A stretch of DNA of 64,000 nt from Acanthaster planci (taxonomy: Eukaryota > Echinodermata > Asteroidea > Valvatida > Acanthasteridae). Within the stretch, counting starts at the first letter, position 1; the number at the start of each line of letters is the position of its first letter. The DNA lies in NCBI RefSeq assembly GCF_001949145.1, contig NW_019091362.1:5229831-5293830 (forward strand). Reading direction: 5' to 3'. The translations under genes were made by a program, and so were the position numbers. Under the pieces are notes generated by a model. It searched no databases and had not been told where the DNA came from. It was given only the letters and a program-made list of their open reading frames with translations. Shown piece by piece: positions 12,735 through 25,158 of the stretch.

Positions 12735-15384
12735 TGTCACATTTGACATGGATCTCTGCCAAAGAGTTTTGAAGCTGGAATTATACCTGGACTCCCAATC
12801 TAAAGATAAGTGGGTAGTGTGTCCAGGAGCCTTCCATTCACCATGGTGTGCTCTCAGGTGTTTAGGAAAGACAGTGGAAGGTAGTGCATGGAATATGAGG
12901 TTTGGAGAGAGGCATTTGTACAGCTGTGTGGTAGTAAGTTAAATTGTCCATGGTGCACATTGCAGCAGGGCCCTTGAAGTTCATGGTAACCCTTCAGGTA
13001 TTGTTTGACCTGTGGTTTGAAGCCCTTTTATGCAAAATATCCTGCTGTATGAAGTGCACTACAATACTGCAGTGTTGTGATGTTAGTAAATGCATGAGAA
13101 AGCAAAGAGGGTGTTCGGGAAGCCCACGTGGCATAAATTGTAACAATTGAAGCTCTTGACCTCTCAAGACAGCTTGCAGATATTGATGCTAAATACACAG
13201 CATACCAAGTTATCTTAATGGGCATGGGACAAATTATGGCACTAATACAGTTCCTGCGTGCAACTCGTCAGGGTAATTGGTTTCTACACCTGTCTGCTCT
13301 CGAAAAATTGTGTGTTTACCTCCTTGCATACGACAGGCTTATGTATGTTCAGCATGTTACCTCGCGCACATGCACCACTTGAAGTCCACTTAACCCGATA
13401 TATGGCAGGAAATTCTGATGCCGAATTTTACAGCCAATACCTCCATGTCCCCTTTACTCGTCTTGGGGTTGCTCAGGAACACAGCAACAAGAACCTGAAA
13501 GGGCAAGGTGCATAACACAGCCTTCTGCCACGCTTTTGAAATTTTGCATACATGCTCCCGAGTTGACAAGGATTGCACGTGACATGATTGGGATGTCACA
13601 TATGATAAGAACAGAGCACCATTGTCTCAATTCATCTACTGAAAAGACAAGAGCGAGCCACTGGACAGCTGCAGAAAGTTCTGGCCTCCTGTGATACTTT
13701 TACTTCCAGGAAGACCTACCTTTTCAACACGATAACAAAGGAGGTAATTCAAGAACCAGCAAGAGAAAGCACATTAATTATGTGTTGAATCACAGGGGTT
13801 GTTTTGAAAAAGAGATACAGATTAATGGATAAAATAAATAAATGCAAGATACTCCCATGGAATCCTGCTGCCGCCAAGTAGATCAAGCTGCGGGCCAAAG
13901 ATATAGTGTAATAACGGTGCGTGCTACATCAGGCCTCATGTCAAGATCGCTGGTAGTGGCACGTTCATCCCGTGAGGTGAACTTGGAAGAGGTCATAAGG
14001 AAATATGAATTTTCGACCATCAAACCGTTCTCTGGTGAAGCCCAGTGGTTCTTTTCATCCAACTCTGGAAAAGAGCATGCTAGGTTATCACGGTACTACA
14101 GATTCTACCATCAGCAGCTTCAGAGAATTACAAATCACTGAACAGGAGACCCTCACAAAACCACAGATGATCAGAGTGGCTTGATGCGCCTCATAGATGA
14201 TGGGATGGCAGTTGTACAAGAGCTCATGGTAGTAAAACAATTCAAAAGTTGCAAGAATCTTGGTGGTGCATAAGTTTCACTGATAGATGCAAAAGCTCGT
14301 TGCTATTAAATTTTCCGAGTTGTGTTGGACAATTATTCCGTGGAAGGATCACTCAGACTACCAGAGAACGACGCCCAGGTGGTTTAAAAAAAACACCTGT
14401 AAGAAACTGCAAGGTAGAGGATGCTATCGAAATCAGATATGCCAGAGCATTTCTAAGAAGCAATGTAACAAAGGGTTCACTACATCTTACACTGCGCAGA
14501 AGCTTGTCGCCTATTTCCAAAGTCACATTATTACAACCACATGCAGTGATGTGATGTCAAACAAAACTGGAACCAGTGAGGAGTCAGCTCTCAGGTGGAG
14601 GCTGACACTCTCAGGCAAGGTTGAATGTACTGTTCATATTTACAGTCAGGACACTAGTGTCCTCAAATTGGCAACAAGTGACCGCCATCTGCTAATAATG
14701 CTGGAGCCTATGCCCTTGGGCCAGAGAAAGCGACAGGTTTGTGCAAATGGTATGCACTTATATCACTGTTGTGACACAACAGGCCACATCAATGGTAAAT
14801 TTTTAAAAAAATGTCTAGAGGCATACCTGAAGGCAAGTCCTGAAAGAGTGGTTGCAATTTCCTCTTTTCTTATTGGAATGAACCATCTGCAGGTACCACC
14901 ACTGACTGTGCATCCTTTGTGTGCAGTCTGTTTTGTTGGAAAGGTGTTTATAGTATATCGGAACCCCATCAGCTCAGATGGAAGCTGTTGCAAGGGCCTG
15001 ACAAAAGGGTTGACCTTCTCCTACCAACATTGGGTGCCTGGAAGGAACACATACTCAGAGCGCTTTGCCAAGCAGCTGTATGGGAGCAGGATTTAGTTCT
15101 CAAGCCCGCCATACTGGATCTCAGTGCGCAAGCTTGGATGGACAAGGGAAGATAGTGGCTTAGTGCCTGTAGTGTCAAAATTCCCCCAGCATCACAGTAT
15201 GTTGTTGAGCTCGTGCGATGCAAATGTGGCGCTAGCAATCCTAATTCCACCAACAACTGTGCAACTGCAAGATGCTCCTGCAAAGCCAAAAAGTATTTGC
15301 ACCGAACTCTTCAGATGTGAGACCGAGGAGGAGAAATTTGAAAATATTGCCAGTCAGGCTGTCACTTTTTGTGAATACAGATGA
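12735..15384 (+). pseudogene. Decayed copy of a multi-copy invertebrate protein family with a Cys-rich C-terminus
   Basis: Fragments in shifting plus-strand frames keep the order of a large uncharacterised family that I know from cnidarians, molluscs and echinoderms. They are: KWVVCPGAF followed by CALRCLGKTVEGSAW (about 12810-12890); a block that reads AYQVILMGMGQIMALIQFL and LLAYDRL once frames are followed (13195-13340); GVAQEHSNKNLKGQG (13468-13512); VHIYSQDT (about 14634); CDTTGHINGK (about 14770); PTLGAWKEHILR (about 15025); and a Cys-rich tail VVELVRCKCGASNPNS then CATARCSCKAKKY (15203-15300) before CETEEEKFENIASQA. Stops and frameshifts separate these blocks, so it cannot make the full protein. 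A 143-codon frame at 12315-12746 directly upstream may be its N-terminal part, which I did not recognise. Function of the family is unknown to me. Confidence 0.75.
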
Positions 15385-18300
15385 CCAATTTTATTTTCCA
15401 ATGGTACACTGTACAAGCCCAAAATGTATAAAAATCACACTCAGTGTACGACATAATCTATTTTGACCGTCCAAGATTTCTAAAATACGTGTAACTACAA
15501 AACTGAATGGATCAGAATATTTTTTTAAATCATTGAAACAGCAATCTTTAGGAATCACCAACCAGAATACAGTGCATATGTGACACTTGTGTAAAATGTT
15601 ATGCCAAACAATTTACAATATGGGTAAAAGTGTTGTTTGGTTCAATAAGATTTGGATCTTGACCCGTGAAAATAGATTTGTGACAAGTTTTCTTTTGTGT
15701 TGTCTTTAGTCTTCTGCTCTAATTGTCATACAGTGCCGGTATAGTGTGATATTAAAAAGGTCATTTCCATATGAGTTGCAACAAGTGTAGTACAGAGCGT
15801 TCCCCCTTATGATGAAAACGTGTGACATGCCCCAGAGGGGAACAAAACGACACAAAGATTTGACATGTAAAGTTCACTGTTTTGGATGGTAATAAAAGGA
15901 AATGACAAAACGAAGATTCACATATAAAGTTGATTTTCTGTGAATGACATCTGCCCCCACTTAGATACATATGGCCCCGCCCCCAAAAGAGGCAACATTC
16001 TGGATTTTTTTTTTAACAGAGTAATATAGGGTGAGCTCTCCAAACGTGCAAAACGAAAATTTAATTAGCCGAACAGTTTTTTGGACTAGAAGCCCCACTT
16101 TTTTCAAGTCCAGGCTCCGCCCGCAAAAGGGTAACAAAAATGGCATTAGTGGTTTTGAACTCCTTGAAGTATACATTGGTGATCCTGGGAGTTTCAAAGA
16201 ATGTACCCAAAAATACATATGGCCACCACTAGCCGACAGACTATACACCGCAAATACCTCCTTGTTGAATCACGTTCTAGTCTCTTCTGATCGCAGCAAT
16301 CGCCTTCAGAAGGCTTCCCTGAAGGCCAACAGTTTGCATAATTCGTACATACAGATAACTGAATCCAGTGTGCTTAGCATCCAATGCACTTTGTAACCCG
16401 TTTTCATAATCATGAAAGCAATAAAAGTACACGAACTGTCAAGGGAAGGTACCCAATATTCGGACGCCAATGAGCCTTCCTCGCGGAATGATTTATGGGA
16501 ACGATAACGGCACCATTTGGCTGCATAAATTTGACGTGAAAGTAACATTAAAAGTATTTGTGACATTAGAAACATGTTCATGCAGTGTGTAGCCATAGTT
16601 TAGAAAAACGAGAATGACGTCGCTACGCCTTGATATGAATTTAGTAAGGTGTTTTAATGTTTCTCATCCCCGCACTGGGAGGAATGAGAAAAATGATGTC
16701 TGGTCTACTACCCCTGAAATCATAGTGGTGGTCCATCTGAAACCATGAATATGGATTACATTTCAGTGGTATACACTCTGCATTACCCGCATTTATCTTC
16801 GAGGCAATATCAGTTCCGTATTCTACCGCCACACATTTACTGCCAAACAATACATTTCACCTCACCTTGCATTTTTCATTGAAGTCATCGAAATCAAGCC
16901 GGGCAAACTGTTGCAGTCATCTCAGCCGAGGAAATGTTGTTTCAGCCATATTTGGGTCGCCTAGTAATAGTCTTCCTTTTGGCATTGAATGATGTAAGCA
17001 GCCGTGCTGGGCATCAAGGCACTGGTCTTATACTAGATTTCGATCGTTTCTAGCATTCCCACACACGAGGATTCTAGGTTGTTTACTCAACAGCACAATG
17101 GCCATTACCCTAAACGCTGGCGATAATATCCTTGCAAGGGTTAGGATATGTGGTGGATAATGAGCGCCACAAAAAAAAAAAAAAAAAAAAATCAGCACAG
17201 CATTACTCGGTATATAATCATACCCACACAAGCAATTAGGCTGGTGCTGTGGGCGGAGCTACGTTCTCTCGAAAACTGGGGCTACATCTCTCCCGGTTGG
17301 AAAAAGACATGTGTGCCTTGGTAAACGCTGACAAAAGTCATAGATTTGGACACTCATTCGGATACGTTCTACCTTACCAATCAAAGTATCATCAGTAAAT
17401 ACTATGTTATCTACACATCTAGTATAATTCCAAACTGTCGTGTGTGACTTCAAGACACACTTTCCATCCAGTATCAAGCAATTAATTCGGTTATTCTGAA
17501 TTCAGTTGTCACATCACAGGAACAGTACAGTACACTGAAAATGGAAAAAAAAGGCAAACGTTACATAATGAGGGTGACGACCAGTACTATCAAGAATATA
17601 GTGCTTGGGTCTACAACATAAGAGAGAAGCCCCGCCCCTTTTCAGATTCTGGACCAATCAGAACGCTGCATCTAGCCTTTTTTTAAGCAAAGGAGGTAGC
17701 TGTGTACCCTTCTTTGCAGACCGTTTGTTTTGGTTTTGTTTGGTCAGAGATTTTTTTCTTTGCGTTCGGTATTCTGACCTGCAGAATCATGAACTAGCAA
17801 TAACGTTACGCGTCCAAGCTCTGGAGAATAACCTTCATTTTCTTGTATTTATGTCCGGTCTGAGTTGCTCAACACATGACAATGTATGTGGAGTTACTTT
17901 TGATGCCCGGGGCCGCCGGGTCGGATATGGGCGGGTCAGTTCCTTTCCATCCACTGGTACTCTATAATCTTTGTCTAATCCTACACCAGCGTCTTTATTG
18001 TATAGGCCACAAGCTCTATAATGCCGGACAGCCGAGGAAAACACCCTATTTTTTCCTCACACCAACCTTAAGAAGTTCGTCTGTAGTGCATTGTACTTAC
18101 GCCGTTTGTTCCACTGCTAAGCGTTCAATCAACTGGTCCTTCCTTAATCTAGTCATAGAAATGGATTGTGTGTTTTATCGATTGGTCTTCAACCTGCAAA
18201 CCCTGCAAGGATGTTTGTTGCGGGATTTGCACGTTGGCCTGAAAAAATTGTGTTGCATTTTTATCTTAAAATGGAAACAACCCTGTAAAGGGTATAACTA

Positions 18301-19581
18301 TTATTTTGAAAGTTCCACTGCGATAACCTGCCAGGAAGCCAATTATAATGTGGTAAAACACTGACAAAAATGTCTGGAAACTGTCTTCTTGTTTAGTTAA
18401 AGGTGTAATGAAAAAGAGTTTTCTCCATGGCTTTGAGCGTGCTCGCTGGTCACATTCAACTTGACTGCATGACGAGTTGCCAGACGGTGACAACTTGAAC
18501 GCAATTGAACGCATATGGCACGCAAAGCACCCTCCCAATTGTCACACTTATTGTCGTTAGGTCTTTTCAAATAAATTTTAAAAATTCAAACAGCAATGGC
18601 AGAAAACGTACATGCAGTGCTGAAGTGAAGTACTTATGGAATGTGGCGTTTAGTTGATGAAAGCCAGCATCCACAGACTGGCACATCTAATTTCGCCCTG
18701 AATGGGTTCATCATGGAGGCAGTCTTATACGATGACGCTCTATAACGCATTTGCCTGCAGAACTGTATAGTGTACCTAGACTCCATATCAGAATATAAGT
18801 GGCCTTCGTGGTTCCAAAAACAAGTTGATAGACTCAGTTCTGTTTAATAAGATGGTGCACGACCTATGTTGGATGTCATGAACGTACACCCATGCACTGC
18901 CCAACCCATCCCCGATCCCGGTGACCTACCCGATAACAAACAGCACGAACTACGAAGTCACCGTTGTTTCCTCATTAAGTACATGTACGTACAATGATGA
19001 AGTACTATGAAGGAGTGAAAGCTTTCCAGAATCACCCATGGGCCAAGTTGTTCGATAATTTAATAAACTTCAAAGTAACCATATGAATCTCATCCAGGTA
19101 TTCACCCCCATATGCCGAGCCCTATATCATGCTAAAAAAGGCTCGGCAACAACAGAGCATAAGAAGAAAACGACACCCGTAACGGTTCCCCTAACCCAGT
19201 GAACAGGTTGAACTTAATAATGACTTCTTTTCAACACAAGCAGCTACCATTCATCAGACCAACAAGCAAATCCGAAGCTGCACACAAAAGCACATCCTGA
19301 AGGATTAATGGGTCCGAAGACCAATCGATATTCAACGTAAAACAGGTCTTATCTTTGGATTAAGGAAAGACGCGAGAGCAATGCCCGATTAGTCAACCAC
19401 ACGCTTACAAGGTGGGCATAGGTTGTTTGTCTTGCGTCTCCGTTATTGGCACAACGGGACTTTCTTCAACGGAACCTTGCATTGGGTCATGTGGCACTGA
19501 CCGGAGAGTTGTGCTAGCAATGAAAGCCCACGGCATAGGTAGGACCGCCGTTACGTTGCGGTCGCTTGTTATAGGATTACC
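15385..19581. other. Non-coding stretch
   Basis: Short unrelated reading frames only. There is a 21-A homopolymer at 17171-17191, and a GC-rich patch near 17900-17940. I see no exon, RNA gene or clear transposon end. Confidence 0.4.
17171..17191. repeat. Poly(A) homopolymer, 21 bases
   Basis: Uninterrupted run of A. It could be a retro-insertion tail, but the sequence to its left shows no recognisable retroelement. Confidence 0.9.
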
Positions 19582-19765
19582 CATTTGAAGCAAGATATGG
19601 GACGGAGAGAACCCCCCCGCCGCCTTTTGTGTTGGTCATTGTTTGATCGGAATCTCAGAAATTCTTTACAGACTTCTGGGGAGGGGGGTGTGTTAGTTAA
19701 CAATAGTCTAGAGTGTGTATAGGGATTGATAAGGGGGGTACCCCTCCGTCCCATATCTTGCCTGG
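19582..19765. mobile_element. 184-bp inverted-repeat insertion with a 12-bp target duplication
   Basis: Near its ends lie perfect 18-bp inverted repeats, GCAAGATATGGGACGGAG at 19590-19607 and its complement at 19744-19761, continuing into C-rich/G-rich tracts on the inner sides. The unit is flanked by identical 12-bp direct repeats TATAGGATTACC at 19570-19581 and 19766-19777. Non-coding. The exact, long direct repeat suggests a fairly recent insertion. The length is outside the usual 2, 4 or 8 bp classes and closest to Mutator-like elements (9-11 bp), which is only a suggestion. Confidence 0.8.
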
Positions 19766-19777
19766 TATAGGATTACC

Positions 19778-21792
19778 ACAAGCAGCTAAGGCCAAAAAAC
19801 ATAATAAAGTCTACGGTTACCGGTCAGCAGCAGCTAGATGGTTCTAAAAGTGCGCACTGATTTTTCCGGAAAGCATTTTCAGCTTGTACATATACACAGG
19901 ACATAAGACCACCTCGTTTGTCTGGTTCCCAGATGTAAATGTACTATAGTACAGGAATGACGTCTTCTGAAAAATAGTGCCCGACTAAATGTATGGGGAA
20001 CTGGAGGGTCTCCTTTACTCTACATATACATATTACTCAACCGTATACCCATCAAAAACACGTTAAAATTACGCAGAAGTATAAGTCCAGTGGATTAATT
20101 AAGCAAGTTGGAAGCTCAAGTTTGGACGTTTCATACCAAATAAAAAACTTGTTTATTTTGCCGACGCGCAGGTCAACGGCGACGCGCGCGCTGACCAGAA
20201 ACCGGAGACCTTTTTGGCCTTAGTCTGAGCAGATTCCTGGCTTGAGCACTTGAACTTGTTACGCCCATTAGTGTTGGAACTGCATACTGCAAGTTAGCAC
20301 AGAACGCAACTCCTCAACTTAAAAGAATGTCGGGAAAACCAAAGCTTGAACGAAAAGGAGAAGCCACTGGACTTATAATTGCCTCTTATACAGAAGCAAA
20401 TTAAAATAGGCATCTGATGGGAAAAACAACAACATTTCGTTTTTGTCAGCTGATAAAGATGCAGACTTTTGCATGGTGAAAAAGTACGATGAAGGTTGTG
20501 TTCATCTCCTTTGGGTGTATACGTTGCTCTCTAGCTGACCACCATTGGTTGACTCCGACCGTTTATTCTGTCCTCCGTGCTCAGACTAACAGCAGTCCCA
20601 TTTTTTTAACCCAACCGTAAAACCATAGAGCTACAAACCCAACAAAGTTGTCTGCTTAGAATAATCACTATTACAATCGAACACCGATATGCTGTACCTC
20701 CATAGGCAAACAAAAGTGTTCGTGGGAACTTACAAGAAATCTGGTCCTGAGCGTTTGCATGTCATACATGGAAAAAAAAAACCTGAGTTGAGTCATTCTT
20801 CATGTCTGGGTTAGTAAGGAATATGGTTTAGACTCAATAAACAAGAATCAAACACCTAGATGACAACCAGTCACCACGCGTAGCAACTTTCGTGAAAGGT
20901 CCTTCGAATTCTATGAATTCTTTGAATTCTATATTTCCCAAGAGCTTTTGAAACCCACCACCGAACGCCTCGTCATAAGACCATTTCACGGGTACAGCTA
21001 TTCCAATATCACTGCCGCACTTACTTTAAATCCGAATCTTTCTTCACGACAGTGCCCGATTTGGACAGTGTGAAGTGTAAGCCATCTTCGAATTTGATTA
21101 ATGACAGTGGCAGGCAGGCCTTTGTATGAACTTAGTGTTCGGCACGATAATAAAGGCCTTGCGATTCAAGACTTTATGATATGACATCCGCGATGTCTGC
21201 GTATCCCATGTAACAGCGATAAGTCTGCCGCCGTGCACCTACTAACATTTTCCTATTCGCTGATCAGAAGCATTAGTCGATGTATTTGTACAAAGTTTTC
21301 CAGGAGTATCGAAGGAAATTATCCTTGGCTTAGAGATAAAGAAAATGTTACATACACGTTGGACGTCAATAAAGAGTCTGATTTAATAGAGGTCAAAGAC
21401 GTCCTACTGTCCAATCAGAAAAAGGGCCAACCAAGCATCCTTTTTCCCGTGTCTTCTCTTGGTTTAGAAGTACTTTCATTTAAAAACAAAACAAAATTTG
21501 CCATAAATTTTAGCTACAAATTGATCCATCCACTCTGGAACATGTTGAACATAAACTAACTATCCTGAAATGTTAAGGGAACCACTGTAGGCCTAATGGC
21601 AAAGCTACTTTATATAGGGGAAACAGATCTCCAGAAAGCGCAGAATGCCTTCTTTGCAATGGTATACAACTTGTGATGTTATTGACACAGATGAGTGAAC
21701 AAACTAAACCGATGTAAGGGTACTAAAATCGGTACTGTGACAAGTTCCATTTAACAAGGCTAATGCTTAAATGTGCAGAATACCAAATGCCT
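19778..21792. other. Non-coding stretch
   Basis: No supported gene. A 108-codon frame at 21233-21559 (plus) has no recognisable motif and no splice context; I treat it as chance. Three close GAATTCTATGAATTC-like words occur near 20905-20930. Confidence 0.4.
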
Positions 21793-22900
21793 TTACTTCA
21801 AGAACACATTCTTGAGAACAAGGATCGTACCCTCCACATGGTCACCACTCCTGTAAATACACACCTGACATCTTCCTAACATGTCCCTTACTGCTCATCT
21901 GATCATTTCAGGGTCTTGGTAGCGATCATTGACTTCTTCCATTATTCTTGCACGTAACTCTTGAACATTGGCTGAGGGTGTAGTGAAAATTTTGTTCTAC
22001 AGGTAACCTTATCAGTAAAACGAAATTGCGTGTTGTCAAATCCGGCGAACCTGGCGGCCATTCAACTTCATTGTAAACAGAAATTACTCTGTTCCCCAAA
22101 AGTTCTGCCAGACATTGCCTCACAGCAACAAATCTGTGAAGTGGGGCGCTGTCTTGAGCCCCCCACACCCTCCTAAAGGTCCTTATCTTGGGAAGATTTG
22201 TTCCATGCTAAAAGCACAGATTCATTAATCAGATTCAAGTAGCCCTGTCCAATTAAATTTCCTTGGAAGGAAAATGGTCCTAATAATGATCCATTACCAC
22301 AAAATCCAACCCAGACATTCACTCTCTCCCTGCTCATGTTTTGCTCGTACATATAAGACGCAGCTGCAGGTGGATTACGACGTTCAGCATACACATGCTC
22401 GTTATGGAAGTTACCGTTTCATTTATCATGTTCATGCAAAAGCCTGCCCCATCTCCAGTGTTTAAGAGTTGAAGAAACTGTTCGTCCCTAGCTGTTACAT
22501 TTATCTACAAACCACTGTGATAATTTGACTCTTCTGTCACAATCTGCTGGCGGGGGTTGATGCTAAACATGGATGTGACGGGGATGAAAGTGTAATTCCA
22601 TTCTTGTGATGTTGTTGGACGTTGAATGTGGTATACCAGGACTATTTCTCCTGCTGCTAAAGCGTTGGTTTCTTCAACTGCTTCTCTTACCAATTCGATG
22701 TTTTCCTGCGACTTTCCAGTTCGTGGACGTCCAGAACAACCTGTGTTACGATTTTAGTGCCATGTACGCAATACATTTGCACATTGATTCAGCCTAGTCC
22801 TTTTTGTTGGCGGCTCCCTGTCCGAGAAGCAAATCCTGAACAGTGAGTTGCTGATGAAATGAAAGTTTCCTTCAGCATGCTGAAATTGTTTTGCTGTATC
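21793..22900 (-). pseudogene. Mariner/Tc1-superfamily transposase remnant
   Basis: Read on the minus strand, broken frames give an N-terminal helix-turn-helix piece (GCSGRPRTGKSQENIELV, from about 22742), then NVWVGFCGNGSLLGPFSF (about 22309-22256), then QDSAPLHRFVAVRQCLAELL and IEWPPRSPDL-like EWPPGSPDLTT (22158-22040), ending with VEGTILVLKNVFLK and TAA at 21793. The QD-G/S-APxH and WPPxSPDL motifs are diagnostic of mariner-type transposases with the DD(E/D) core. Several stops and frameshifts make it non-functional. Terminal repeats were not found, so the element edges are unknown. Confidence 0.85.
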
Positions 22901-23690
22901 CAGTGAGCAGATCACACAATGGAGGTAGAATGACCATTCATGTCTTCACCCCACATGTTGACTTATGTTATTCAAAATAGGCTATGCAACTTTCCACAGT
23001 TCTGATGTCAATATCCGTAACATCAGTCTAGTTTGTTCACTCATCTGTTTCAATAACATCACAAGCTGTATACCATTGCACAAAGGACATTCTAACCTTT
23101 CTGGAGATATATTTCTCTTTCCCACATATAAAGTAGTTTTGCCATTACATGTTTATCTCGGTATACTTTTTATGTGGACACCCTCTGTATATATTCATTG
23201 AAAAGGTCGATTTAAAAAAATCTATAAACATTTATTTCTATAAAGTTACAGCAAAATCTTTACTTATCCTTCATTTTCGTTTTTCAACTTGATGATTTCG
23301 AAAGTTCGTTTATGGATAGGCGGAGTAAATTTCATGAATCGAATTCCATGGGCTTTGCCAGGATTTTTCCGGGAGAGGTCGGCAAAGCACTTATCAGCTG
23401 TGAACTGATAAACTATAAAAGTGGGATTTTTTTTAAAAAACATACTGGTCATTGCCATCTCTTTTTATTTTTCTATTTTTCATTTCCCTCTTTTCCCTTT
23501 TCATTTTTTCCAAGATTGCCAAGGGCCCCCTTCCATCCCCATTACGCCCATGTAAATTCTGATAATTTTATTTTAGTTTATATCGCTTGGAGGACAAAAT
23601 CCGAAATCCACTATGCACCTCTTAATCAGAACTGTCTCCTTACATCAATAGCATTGACCTTCATTATATGGATGTGATATTTCCCAGAGG
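22901..23690. other. Non-coding stretch next to the transposase fossil
   Basis: AT-rich with a pyrimidine-rich run near 23460-23540. No supported gene; may contain the outer part of the mariner element. Confidence 0.35.
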
Positions 23691-23693
23691 TGA

Positions 23694-23905
23694 CAGCAAG
23701 TCATTTTTGCAAGTCCAAGTCAAGTCACAAGTCATTTTTTGCAAGTCCAAGTCAAGTCACAATTCCAAGTCATGTCACAAGTCATTTGGTCCAGTCACTT
23801 AATTGAAGTCAAATCACAAGTCATTTGGTCACAGGGCAAGTCAAGTCAATTCATAAGTCATTTGGTCTGAACACAAGTCAAAGCTGGTATTTACAGGTCA
23901 AGTCA
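23694..23905. repeat. Diverged CAAGTC/CACAAGTCATTT tandem array
   Basis: CAAGTCA words and the longer phrase CACAAGTCATTTGGTC recur irregularly over about 210 bp. The array is degenerate and has no fixed period. It abuts the GAGACC array that follows. Confidence 0.8.
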
Positions 23906-23909
23906 CGAG

Positions 23910-24065
23910 CAGTGTTGTATCCGAGACCTTGATGCCAGAGACCAAGACCGAGACCTACTTCTACAAGACCAAGACCAGGAATTCGAGACCAAGACTTTTG
24001 CAGGTCGAGACCGAGACCGCAAAAAAGGTCTCGAGACCAAGACCAGGTCTCGAGACCTACAAAAC
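23910..24065. repeat. GAGACC-rich array beginning with a hAT-like terminus
   Basis: Starts CAGTGTTGTATCCGAGACC, which differs by one base in its first 15 from the terminal repeat of the element at 8966. It then runs through GAGACCAAGACC repeats and two GGTCTCGAGACC palindromes. No matching right-hand terminus is seen before about 24100, so it is likely a truncated or single-ended element. Confidence 0.65.
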
Positions 24066-25061
24066 TGGTCACAAGTCACAAAAATAGCAAGATCATCACT
24101 GATTCATTATGTAAAAATACATACCGGGCTGCACCCAGCCCCGTCCCTTGTGCTCTCGTCCAATGTGATATGCCCCCATTACTTTCAACTCACAAATCTT
24201 ATTTCCAGTCTGCCATGCCGCGGAGACCTCACCCCGCTCGGAGACCACATTATAGACGCCAAATAAAATGTCTGGGCTTGCAATGCTCTTAAGGGTAGCT
24301 GCCAATGAATTTGTGTTAATGCAAACCTGCAAAAGGCACCTTTGTGTCTCAGTTGACCTTTTTTTTTTTTAAGTTTCACTTTTTCAAAGGGTACATGTAT
24401 TTTGTTTCTTCTTTGCTTCTTCTTCTTTTTTTGGGGGGGGGGTTGCTGAGTATTTCCATTTTTATGAGCAAAATTGTGATGTTATCCTGAAAGACAGCCT
24501 AAATGTTGCATCAGGCCTAGCTTGAACACAAACAAATCATGCATTGTGTAGGTTTTGCTGGGCTAAATTGTCTCTTCTCCAATTCACTGTTGTTTATGTG
24601 CAGAGCACTAAGTGGGCGCCTGTGCTTTTCTCAGAAATGATTTCAGTAAGAAAATTCTGGGTTCACAGGGAATACAACTGACAGGGAATACAACTCACAG
24701 CAACAGTTCCCTCACACTCCCCCACAGTGCTCTTTAACAAAATAGCGTGAAGGAAATATGTCCCAGCTTCAGACAAGCAAGCCATTGTGGGTAACTTGCC
24801 GTCCTAATTTAGATACAAGGCATTCAGCACAGAGAAAACTTTATCCAAAGCAAATGGCGCCAATGCACTACATGTACATGTGTCCGCCATACCCCAAATA
24901 AGCTGTTGGGAGATATTTTAAAAAGAATCTTAGTGGATTTACTGTAGCAAACGTACCGGTCCAACGTAACAAGTCTACTATTGCGTCACACTTAAGCTGC
25001 TGTGCTCATATTCTCAAATGACGCCAACAGCACGATTACTTGAGATATGTATGTTTGACAT
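24066..25061. other. Non-coding stretch up to the assembly gap
   Basis: Contains a poly(T) then poly(G) tract near 24359-24442 and one TACATGTACATGTG word at 24869. No supported gene. Confidence 0.4.
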
Positions 25062-25158
25062 NNNNNNNNNNNNNNNNNNNNNNNNNNNNNNNNNNNNNNN
25101 NNNNNNNNNNNNNNNNNNNNNNNNNNNNNNNNNNNNNNNNNNNNNNNNNNNNNNNNNN
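25062..25158. other. Assembly gap (97 N)
   Basis: Run of N. The word ATGTATGTTTG occurs on both sides within about 20 bases, so a short local repeat may underlie the gap. Confidence 1.

Noticed and set aside
17605-18364. Two overlapping plus-strand frames of 120 and 162 codons
   Set aside because: No recognisable domain, no flanking splice sites, low-complexity translation; treated as chance.
21233-21559. 108-codon plus-strand frame with a plausible protein-like composition
   Set aside because: No domain, no promoter or poly(A) context, and it stands alone between repeats.
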